DNA from: Aricia agestis
Taxonomy: Eukaryota; Arthropoda; Insecta; Lepidoptera; Lycaenidae
DNA length: 64,000 nucleotides
Assembly: GCF_905147365.1 (NCBI RefSeq)
Contig: NC_056418.1
Location: forward strand, 10,539,262-10,603,261
Direction: 5' to 3'
Numbering within the stretch: position 1 is the first letter of the stretch; every line of letters begins with the position of its first letter. Shown in pieces: positions 50,215-59,440 of the stretch. The notes beneath the pieces were generated by a model that was not told the DNA's origin, ran no database searches, and worked only from the letters and a program-made list of their open reading frames with translations. The translations under genes and the position numbers were made by a program.

Positions 50215-51093
50215 CTAGCTATTGCCCGCGACTTCGTCCGCGTGGACTTTAGTTTATAGCGCGCGGTGTCAACAAAATTTGGGTCAAATTTAAAAACTTT
50301 TTAAAACCCTGCTAAGTGGTACCCCTCTTAGGGCCGCGCTACACCGGAATGGCAGCGCTGAAAGTGCTCGCCTCGCCGCTGCCATTCCGGTGTAGCGCGG
50401 CCCTTAATTAATCAAAATACCCAAAAACAGCTGTGCAGTGTGCACATAATCTATACTAATATTATAAATGCGAAAGTATCTCTGTCTGTTTGTCTGTCTG
50501 TCTGTTTGTCAGTCTCGCTTTCACGCCAAACGCCAAAATTACCGAACCGATTGTAACGAAATTTTGTGTACAGATAGTCTAAAGCCCGAGAAAGGACATA
50601 GGCTACTTTTTTACTGGAAAAAAGGGTTGTAAGGGGGTGAAAATGCGTAAATTTGTTCAAATTAAGTTAGTTCCAAAAAGTCATAATAGATGGCGCCGTG
50701 CGTCTTCTGCATCGCGCTGACGTTTGCTCAAAAGTCTTTCTATAAGAGGTGGTATCATCTTACAATTAAGATTCGATTTTTTTCGATTGTTATATCTATT
50801 CTACGGTATTAAATAACTTTATCTGTGCAGTGACGTAACCTTAAACCTATCAATGATAAATAGTTTATGGGTAAAGTTGTGTAATTGGGGGGCTAAATAA
50901 GCTTTAAAATTTGGCATAAAATATAAAGTTTAATTTTTAAAAATTAAATACTTATTGTGTGCACACTGCACAGCCGTATTGATTTAAGGGGTACCAGGAT
51001 TTTTTTATAAAACCTTTTAACACCAATTTTGTTGACATCGCGCGCTATAAACTGAAATCCACGCGGACGAAGTGGCGGGCAACAGCTAGTACT
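50215..51093. mobile_element. Inverted pair of Helitron-type ends
   Basis: CTAGCTATTGCCCGCGACTT then CGTCCGCGTGGA at the left is mirrored by TCCACGCGGACGAAGTGGCG then GGCAACAGCTAG at the right. The interior contains GTGTGCAC repeats, a perfect hairpin (50330-50405) and another ATATTATAAATGCGAAAG head. Two opposed element ends make a foldback. Confidence 0.65.
50330..50405. repeat. Perfect 28-bp-arm hairpin
   Basis: AGGGCCGCGCTACACCGGAA...TGGCAGCG and its exact complement, with an 18-base spacer. A GC-rich island in AT-rich DNA; a minimal MITE is likely. Confidence 0.8.
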
Positions 51094-51345
51094 TATATAA
51101 ATATTTAATCATCTGTCTGCTTTGTATAATTCATAATATATTATAATTTAATTTCATTATATATTTTGTGGTTATGGATAATGAATAATGATGGAGGATC
51201 GACTCACGGCGCCCCTCTTGCCTTTCCACGGGGCATCAGGGCGCCGCCGCGCATACTTTGGGAACCCCTGCTAGTCTCTACTATCGCTCTCCGCCCCGCA
51301 GCTCGCGCGTAAAGTATTCTTATTTAAAAATATAATAATATTATA

Positions 51346-51598
51346 CTGTGTAACAAAAATAAGTGAACCTTAGGGTGTGTACGTGTTCCTTGTACAGAGT
51401 TCACTGTGATAGTCGCAGCTCTGAAAGACGAAAATTTTTTTTCACTTTTGTATCGGCAAGGGCCCGAGCGTCACGAGATTCCTCATACAAAAGTGAAAAA
51501 AAAATTGGTTTTTCAGCGCTGCTACTTTCATACTGAACTGTCCACAAGGAACACGTACACATCCTAAAGTATTATCACTTATTTTTGTTACATCCTGT
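51346..51598. mobile_element. Palindromic MITE family H, copy H2
   Basis: TGTGTAACAAAAATAAGTGA to TCACTTATTTTTGTTACATC-type ends, same arms as H1. Lies 150 bp beyond the stop of the secreted-peptide gene. Confidence 0.85.
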
Positions 51599-51747
51599 AG
51601 AATTGCTCATTTTGTTAGTACCTACGGTCAAGACCAATATTCAGAAGGTTTTGGCGTCAATACAATATGTATATCTACCACAATAAATACTTAGGTAATA
51701 TAGCATATTATATACTATGTGTAAACTATGTCATAAAGTATACAGTA

Positions 51748-54700
51748 CTAATGTTCGCCTTCGTCAACGGTCGTCGACTTCGAATTCGTTTGCCGGCACC
51801 GGTATATGTAGGCGTTTTCGTCCATCTCACTTCGCTCACACGTTGAATCTACGGGGCATTCACAACTGGAAATAAAGTTTTATGAAATATTAATAAAGGG
51901 ACACACGGCTGAAATTAGGCAAGTGTAAATTGACGTGATATCACCATTTTATGAACATCATCTTATATCTTTAAACGAGCAATTCTTGTATATATTATGT
52001 ATATGTTACCGGAAATGTATGGGATCTAGGAATTGTATACAAATCCTAGGAAATGTATACGATTCCGAAACTGTTTAGGAAATGTATAAAATATTGTATC
52101 AAAAACTATTTAATACATAATTGTCCTAGGAAATGTGTACTATTCCTAGGAATTGTATATAATTCCAGTATCTTATTAGGAAATGTATGAAAATAATGCT
52201 TTCAATTTATATATAATTGGAATCTCGGAATCGGCTCCAACGATTTTCACGAAATTTAGTATATAAGTAGGTGGTTTCGGGGGCGATAAATCGATCTAGC
52301 TAGTAATCATTTTCAGAAAATGTCATTTTATATAAATAGATAGGTACTTTGAGCCCTGGGAAAGGCCATTCCGGTAAAATTTATGGATTCCATGTGATAA
52401 ACGAATTTTGGAGGAGTTGCGAGCGTGAAGCGTCATCTAGTCGTTTAAAATGGGTTGTCAGTTTTAACGTAACCCAAACGGCCTAGTTAAGAATTTAAGG
52501 TAACATAATATTTAATCTTAAATTCTTAACTAGGATTACTCTAGCGGCTAGGCAACCGGCCAGGGCGCTGGATAAAAAGGGGGCGCAGAAGGCAGAGAAA
52601 AAGGGGCGCCTGCGGCAGGCTTCCTATCTTTTGTAAGCACTGCCAACACTCTGGGTACCGGCTGCCGAAGAAATCTCGCCCAGTAGCCCTAGCACGGCTA
52701 CCAGTAGAAATGTGAAAGTATGGACAAACCGTGGAGATAAACTTAAGGTAGCGTTCCTATCATTTTTCATTCCCAAAGATTTAATTAAAATGCCACTTTA
52801 TGACAGACTATAGTCCTAAAAATTCAAATAATATCCTACTCTATGACATATGACTATTTCTGTCATAAAGTGGCATTTTAATTGAATTTTTGTCGGTCGC
52901 GATTGGCCGCGGTAAACATCGGAAGAGCACCTTTAGTTTATGTCCATAGTTTGTCTATACTTTCGCATTTCTACTGGTGGCCGTGCTAGGGCTACAGGGC
53001 GCTGGTCGTGCTAAAACCGGCACTGTTGAGAAATTTAAGGGAGACCGGAGATCGCAGACGACAGACTTTTTGTGCGATCGAGTGTCGAGCCGATTATAAA
53101 TGGGCGCCGCAGACTCGATCGCACAAAAAGTCTGTCGTCTGCGATCTCCCTGGGTGTTTGTTTAGGTACTTTGTTTTTGAGAGATACTTACAAATCATTA
53201 TTTATATGGCTTTCTACAATATACGTATTAGTTTTCAATACATCCCATCTGCAAGGAGTCCGAGGTGCGCATATTTCTTTGGTAACATCTTCTGATTTCT
53301 GAAAACAAAAATTAATTATTACAATATCAGCATAACTATACTGTCAAAAAGTCGAAATTGCTAGTCAACACTGTAAAAATGTTAAAGCTTTTTCGGCATA
53401 TCAGCTAGAACTGCCCTGGGGCAGGGTAGGCACGGCAGGTCTACCCTGCCGTGCCTACGCAAATGCCTAATATAACAGCAGTTTTTCGTTACATTCAATA
53501 GGACATTTAACATTGAAAGTCCATTCTGCCTATTATCTATTCTGTGATTCTGTCCATAAGCTGCTGAAGTCTTGCGGCTCTTGCCATTGGCTTAATCATA
53601 GACATAATATATACTGTCGGGCTTAATACATTACGTTGTGTTTTAAACCTACTTCATCATACGGTCTACTATGGCCATGGACAGACCAAAGACCGAAAAT
53701 ATTATTCAGAGTTTTAAAGTAAGTAAAGATGTTCGGTTAGTGGCTACTTATCTGGCTATTTCATGTCCCCTTTTTGCCTGTTTTTCGCATCGGTTCGGTC
53801 TCTCCCCGTCTTAAAACTAGAAGAAATCCGTGGAAATTTACAGATGGCAACCCTAGCCTACGCATCATACGATAGTGGCCATGAGCGTATTCGACGCTTC
53901 ACGCTGGCCATTCACATAACCGCAGTATAGTTACTAGTAAACACTCACGTACACACCACACTGTCCCTGACCACCGGAGAGGTGTGTCTCGCCGCATCAC
54001 GTTACATCACGTCATCAGCGGGTTCATATTCTAGTACTTAACTAGTTATAGTCTAACCTAACTAGTTATAGTCAATAGTGCATTATCAAAATGCATTCGC
54101 TAGTTTCGAAACTGAAGTTGGACATAAACAGGGTGTAACAAAACTAAGTGATAATACTTTATGGGTTCCATGTATATAGAAAACGCGCGAACGCTGTGAA
54201 ATTACACTGTATGGGCAAGCGCCCTAGCCTCATGAATTTTCCCCATACAGTTTCCCCATAGAAAAGTGAAAAAAAATTTGGTCTTTCAGCGCTGCTACTT
54301 TCACAGTCATGAACACTCTACAAGGAACACGTACACACCCTAAAGTATTATCACTTATTTTTGTTGCACCCTGTATACAGGGAACCAGGGTTGCCAGGTC
54401 TTTTTCAAATAAATACCGAACAGTGAACAAGAAATCGGCCAAGTGCGAGTCGGACTCACGCACGAAAGATTCCGTACCATTATAGAGCAAAAATAGGCCA
54501 AAAATTGTGTTTTTATATGGGATTTTTATTTTAATATTATTATTACTGAAATATTAAAGTAGACATAAAAAAAGAATGTGTGAAAAATTCAAGTGCCTAC
54601 CTCTTGCCATTATTGATAATAGAGCGAAAAAGGCTGAAAAAAATTGTTGTATGGGAGCCCCCCTTAAATAATAATTTTATTTTGTTTTCAGTATTTGTTG

Positions 54701-57700
54701 TTATAGCGGCAATGGATATACACAATCTGTGAAAATTTCAACTCTCTAGCTATTACCGTTCTCGAGTTACAGCCTGGAGACAGACAGACGGACCGACGGA
54801 CAGACAACGAAGTCTTAGTAATAGGATCCCGTTTTTACCCTTCGGGTACGGAACCCTAAAAAGTCTTTTCCGGGACTCAAAGTCTCCATACCAAATTTCA
54901 GCAAAATTGTTTCAGTGTTTTGGGCGCGAAGAGGTAACAGACAGACACACTTTCGCGTTTATAATATTAGTATGGACAGATTACTCTATGGTATGGATTA
55001 GTTTTTTGGTAGAACCCCGAGGCCTACGCTGCATCGCGATGCGAATTACTAATAAAAAAAGAAACTTAAAATTAACGTTTTCGGTTCTGTTGTTGATCTA
55101 TCACCGGTTTTAGAACTAATCCTGCAAGAAGAACCGGCGGAATACCATAAGCGCACCGTTGCCCGTCCGTCCGTAGTTAATTTAATACAGTTTACTTATT
55201 TTTCATTGCCTGGCTAGTTAATAAAAAACTATGTTTATTAGGATTCGAGTTGATAGATGTTTGTTATTGTTAGCATCATAATATTATTATACATATCTGT
55301 TATATTATTATGTTATCGCTATCGCACAAAATAATTATTATTTGAGCTGATGAGTCATCCAGAGTCCACACGCAATATAAGTAAAACAATAATATTATTT
55401 ATTTAGGTACTTTTTAACTACTTCATCACCTGGCTACACATAAAATGCACAGTTTATTATTTCCAATCATTTTTCTGGTTCTAAAGCCTCCATTTTTGTA
55501 AAAAAAAAAAATCGGCCATGTGCGTGTCGGGCCGCGCGCAATGTAGGGCTCCGTAGTACCGATAGTTTTTGAAAATTGTTGTATGGTCAATGACTGTACA
55601 TTTATAACGTATTTTACACTATTAACAAATTCATCTCATTTACGTTCAAAGGAATTTGAACGAAAAGTTCCTATAGACTTCGCCGAATACATTTTTTTAG
55701 GTTGATCGAACCATTACTCAAAAACTTATGCAGTCTTCTTAGCCGTGATAATTTTCCTTTTAAATTCAGTATTCCTACTCCCGTAAACTTTTTCACATTT
55801 CCAGAAGCATCCGTTTAGCTGGTAGAAGGGGGGGACACTAAGCATTTTCTCTACTTTAAAGCTTTATATTTCACAAATGGATCCATAAATCGGAAAATGA
55901 TCTATGAATACTCATAAATCAAAATATTTAAAAAAACCTCAGAGTCATTTTATCCTACACTTAATACTAATACATCTTCCGTACTGGGCCTGTAGACAAG
56001 TGGCAAAGCGCTAACGCTAACGCTAACTCTAGCGCTACAAAATGTATGCGATCTGACATAAGTCATCGCTTCGCTAGCGAATACTAATGTCAAATCCATA
56101 CATTTTGTAGCGCTAGCGTTAACGTTAGCGTAAGCGTTTTGCCACTTGTCTACGGGGGCAGAGAGTCAGATTTCTACAGTTTTTGGTTGCTTGATAAGAC
56201 CCTGCATAGGATTTAATTTCACCGTAGATAGCATACTTGTCGTACTTTGTCTCAATTCTGGAGTGATGTAGAGACTATGGGCTATCTACTAATGGGCTAT
56301 CTAACACTGAAATAATTTTTCAAATCGGACCAGTAGTTCCTGAGGTTAGCGCGTTCAAACTAACAAACAAACTGCAAATTCTTTTATTTGGTCAATCGAA
56401 ATTTATCGAAAGAACTCATAACTAACGACATCCTGTAGCTCTAGCACGGTAACCAGTGGAAATGCAAAAGTATAGATAAACTGTGGAGATATGGTGGAGA
56501 TAAACTTAAGGTGTCGTTCCAAACTTTTTTCGTTCCGAAAAATTCAATTAAAATGCCACTTTATGAGAAACTATAGCCACAAACTATGGAGATAAACTTA
56601 AGGTGCCGTTCCGATCTTTTTTCGTTCCGAAAAAATCAATTCAAATGCCACTTTATGACAGAATATAGTCCTAGAAATTCAAATAAATAATAACATCTTA
56701 CTTTATGACATTTAATAATATAGTCTGTCATAAAGTGGCATTTTAATTGAATTTTTGTCGGTCGCGATTAGCCGCGGTAAAGATCGGAACGGCACCCTAA
56801 GTTTATGTCCACAGTTTGTCTATACTTTCGCATTTCTACTTTTCGCCGTGCTAGACTACTGGAGAAAGAACGCTCTGCTCCCCCTGTATTATATTTCTCT
56901 ATGGCTCTGCTTCACAGCTAGTCATCGGCATCGTTAAAAAATCTTTAAGATGGTATAGCAGTTTGGGAACATATCAACAAGTTTCTTTTCATAAATTAGC
57001 CAAAAATTTCAATGCAAGAGGTGTAAGACTCTGTTTTAGACTGCAGTAAGTAAGATTTTAACTGAATGCACTCATTCACTAAATGTTCGTATACGGCATT
57101 TGAATAATGCGCCAACCTTATGATCGGATTTTTTTTAATTCTTGATAATTTTTATTACTGACAATATCGTCTATTGGTTTCAGTTCGGTTGGGGGCCCTC
57201 TGTATTCGCGGGGCCCTGGGCTGCAGCCTAAAAAGCCTTATAGTAGATCCGCCCCTGACGACTTTATAGGCCCTATCTATAGTCTCTGAGCAAAACCGCG
57301 GACAGACAGACGGACAGACAGACGGAAAGACTGAAACTATGGTCTATGAGGGATCCTTGTTGACTATGGAACCCTAAAAAACGGCATTTTTTACTCTTAG
57401 CAGAGACCAGTATATTTATTACTCTATGCTCTTAGTTATCGTGTTCTTCCACTCACGTCTTCAATTATTCCTCTAATTGGTTCTACCAATGAATAGATAA
57501 TAGTACAAATAGTTCTACTCAAAATCCTTATCGAATTCTAATTCGTAGAAAAAAAACTATAGACGCCATTGATGATTATTGTATTTGTAGGAAATGACTA
57601 CGACCCACCCACTTCCCACCCCGCGTCAAACTACGTGACTGACATCACGCCATCACGTTGGTTGCAATCACCACCTCGAAAAAGTAGTTATGTACCATCG

Positions 57701-59323
57701 AACAAATTAATTCATAGGCAGTTGACCGACCTGCGTCATTTGGTGGAATTATGTCAATTCAATATGAGTCATCTGTCGTTTGGGATTGACATAACGCGAT
57801 CAAATTTTGTAGGTCCGCCATCTGCAGCTATGAATCAACTTTTCTGATAGTACATGACAGATTTAAATGTAATTACTTATAATTATGTATAACATATTTT
57901 AGTAACTATTTATCAATCAATCAATCTTTAATTTTAAGTATACAAGCTTTTGACTAACAAGTGAGTCTATGTTATTTAGTTTAAAATAAACTTTTTCATT
58001 AATTCATTTATTTTTCGAAGAAATTGGTCACAATGACGGTATTATTTCTGTAAGTAAATCACAATTTCTGCCTCTTTAAAAATCTACATATTTTTCGTTC
58101 TCATCTGAATTTAATTTAGAATGCAACGAGAAGCTTAAAAATGAAACGATCCATAAAATAATATCATCAAGAAACATACAGACATAGGTAATAGGTATAC
58201 AGACTTATTATTAAATATAATTGTTGATAGAACAAACGGGCAGAGCATTTCCCGCTCTTTTTATCTAATAGTACAGGTTACCTAACCAGCTGGCTTTTTG
58301 TAAATTAATAGGTTAAAAGTTAAATATAATTTAAGAGTAACGTTGTCGACTGTCGTACATTTATAGAACAATCCATATTTTAGGACCATCAAATCGAAAT
58401 ATTAAATCTTTTCTATCTCTGTTAGCTACAATTTTCGAGATTTTTCACAGAGAAAATCAAAATGAAGCTGCTCACGAAAAATTAGCTTAAGTGGTACTTA
58501 ATAAAAAAGTTCTAGGGAACGTAACTGATACTTAATATCTACTTTTGGATATACTTAAGCTTTAATTTGTTAAGCTTTTTAATTTTAACTTTATTACCAC
58601 TCGACGACGCGACGGTACGAAACATCGTATTTTAAATTTGCTTATGATGAAAATAAATGAAAAATAAGTTGGGACGAAAGAACACTAAGACGTAAGACCA
58701 ACAACCCTAATTTGGCTTCCGACTTCCGACACCAAATAATTTAAAAGTTACTTACGTCATAATAATATTATTATAAATTACCTACTTACTTTTATCAATA
58801 TTTTTTTCAGTTGTTTTAAAATGAACAACTTTATAAAAAGTTGTTCATTTTAAAACAACTGAAAAAAATATTGATAAACAAATTAAATATAAAAAAAAAT
58901 ATATTTTACTTGGGCAAACTATACAGAGTGTTCTAAAATTTTCGTTATTAAAATGTTTATTAAGCATTGAGAACATTCACAATAACTTTAAAAACTTAAA
59001 AACATCAAAATAATCTTAAAATCATAATAATATATAACACAGTTATATTTTGGAAAATCACGTAGGACAGAAAATGCTATATTTGTGCACTCCAAGCTAA
59101 ATAGTAATAAGTATGTTTAGTTTGTTTGTTCAACTAAATATGTTTGATGCGTAATCAATATCATTATTATGAATGACACGAGAAAAACTTGTTTATCAAT
59201 CTAAAATGTAAAATTGTAAACACTATGCTGTTTATAATATTTACACACGTGACTTACCCTATCTCTAGGCACCATGGCCGCGGCGAGGGTGCAGAACGCC
59301 AAAAATATTAGAAAGTTTTTCAT
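51748..59323 (-). CDS. Secreted six-cysteine peptide, unknown family
   Basis: Three exons on the minus strand, 59323-59258, 53298-53192 and 51865-51748, joined in phases 0 and 2, 96 residues, TAG stop. Exon 1 is a signal peptide (MKNFLIFLAFCTLAAA, cleavage near residue 16-17) ending in VPRDR, a possible dibasic-like processing site. The mature part has six cysteines, C-X5-C-X20-C-X1-C-X5-C-X13-C, with CECP and a YIYRC near the end, and an acidic, Ser/Thr-rich tail. I do not recognise the family; a small secreted effector, hormone or binding protein are all possible. Introns are 6.0 kb and 1.3 kb and repeat-filled. A TATAAA lies about 112 bp upstream of the ATG. The frame closes correctly across both introns and all cysteines fall in exons 2-3, which supports a real gene. 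Confidence 0.78.
52009..52190. repeat. Array of seven TAGGAAATGTATA-like words
   Basis: Irregularly spaced copies of CCTAGGAAATGTATAC or GGAATTGTATA variants (near 52011, 52028, 52049, 52077, 52127, 52148 and 52176), in intron 2 of the secreted-peptide gene. Confidence 0.65.
52205..52350. repeat. Retroelement-derived repeat, copy 2 (inverted)
   Basis: Inverse match to 10700-10860: AATCGGCTCCAACGATTTTC...GGTTTCGGGGGCGATAAATC. It sits directly beside the TAGGAAATG array. Confidence 0.6.
52682..52996. mobile_element. MITE family P, copy P1
   Basis: AGTAGCCCTAGCACGGCTAC...CAGTAGAAATG pairs with CATTTCTACTGGTGGCCGTG...CTAGGGCTAC. Internal AAATGCCACTTTATGACAGA/CTGTCATAAAGTGGCATTTT also pair. Second copy at 56434-56859. 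Confidence 0.85.
53039..53151. repeat. Long hairpin, ~40-bp arms
   Basis: GGGAGACCGGAGATCGCAGA...TTTTTGTGCGATCGAGT mirrored by ACTCGATCGCACAAAAAGTC...GCGATCTCCC, about 30-bp loop. Only 40 bp from exon 2 of the secreted-peptide gene. Confidence 0.8.
53426..53458. repeat. 14-bp stem, 5-base loop hairpin
   Basis: GTAGGCACGGCAGG, TCTAC, CCTGCCGTGCCTAC. Perfect and GC-rich, with no U-run, so not a terminator. Confidence 0.7.
54129..54374. mobile_element. Palindromic MITE family H, copy H3
   Basis: CAGGGTGTAACAAAACTAAG to CTTATTTTTGTTGCACCCTG. The left arm has decayed more than the right. Confidence 0.8.
54431..54863. mobile_element. Repeat K, copy K1
   Basis: AAATCGGCCAAGTGCGAGTC...GATTCCGTACC at the left and GGGTACGGAACCCTAAAAA at the right, with a CAGACAGACGGACCGACGGA stretch before the right end. 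Non-coding. A common lepidopteran dispersed repeat in my recollection. Confidence 0.7.
54864..54980 (-). repeat. Helitron-like fragment
   Basis: Reverse-sense tail TACCAAATTTCAGCAAAATT...CACTTTCGCGTTTATAATAT, joined directly to K1. Confidence 0.5.
55992..56153. mobile_element. MITE with GCTAAC tandem units in its ends
   Basis: GTAGACAAGTGGCAAAGCGC then three CTAACG-type units at the left. Mirrored GCTAGCGTTAACGTTAGCGT then GCCACTTGTCTAC at the right. 162 bp, GC-richer than its flanks. Confidence 0.85.
56434..56859. mobile_element. MITE family P, copy P2, with internal duplication
   Basis: Same ends as P1. The segment GGAGATAAACTTAAGGTG...AATGCCACTTTATGA occurs twice in tandem (about 56493-56570 and 56580-56660), so this copy is about 110 bp longer than P1. 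Confidence 0.82.
57691..57853. mobile_element. MITE family D, copy D7
   Basis: GTACCATCGAACAAATTAAT to ATGAATCAACTTTTCTGATAG then TAC. Intron 1 of the secreted-peptide gene. Confidence 0.78.
57854..58790. other. Intron 1 of the secreted-peptide gene, no feature
   Basis: AT-rich sequence. No ORF, RNA gene or repeat structure found by eye. Confidence 0.4.
58791..58879. repeat. Perfect 42-bp-arm palindrome
   Basis: TTTATCAATATTTTTTTCAG through GTTGTTTTAAAATGAACAAC and its exact complement, separated by two or three bases. No mismatch seen. Confidence 0.88.
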
Positions 59324-59391
59324 TTTTATCGATGGCTGATGCTAGTTTATCCAAATACGATTTAAAAATTGCAAAAAGTAACGGTGTCTAC

Positions 59392-59440
59392 ACTGACGGT
59401 CCGTGATAGAGTGGAGTCGGCGGCTGAGCGTCCGTTTATA
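59392..59440 (-). promoter_or_regulatory. Candidate core promoter of the secreted-peptide gene
   Basis: On the minus strand TATAAA lies at 59440-59435. A TCAGT initiator-like word lies about 45 bases downstream at 59396-59392, longer than the usual 25-30, so the true start may be at another site between them. Confidence 0.4.

Larger units (their letters stand above)
49279..51270. mobile_element. hAT-like non-autonomous element, 2 kb
   Basis: CAGGGGTTCCCAA at 49279 and TTGGGAACCCCTG ending 51270 are exact inverted ends of hAT type, continued by subterminal GTGGCGCAC/GGCGCC words. Flanking CTAGTT / CTAGTC may be a decayed duplication. No transposase. It holds other insertions and an internal 280-bp-spaced duplication (49797-49930 versus 50075-50215, sharing ACAGATGGCG and TTTACTTCA). 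Confidence 0.75.
55509..57380. mobile_element. Repeat K, copy K3, split by two MITEs
   Basis: Left end AATCGGCCATGTGCGTGTCG at 55509. Right end GACAGACAGACGGACAGACA...GGAACCCTAAAAAACG near 57370. The space holds the GCTAAC MITE (55992-56153), P2 (56434-56859) and degraded K sequence. Confidence 0.55.

Noticed and set aside
53008..53302. Two overlapping plus-strand frames
   Set aside because: Generated by a long hairpin and by the antisense of exon 2 of the secreted-peptide gene.
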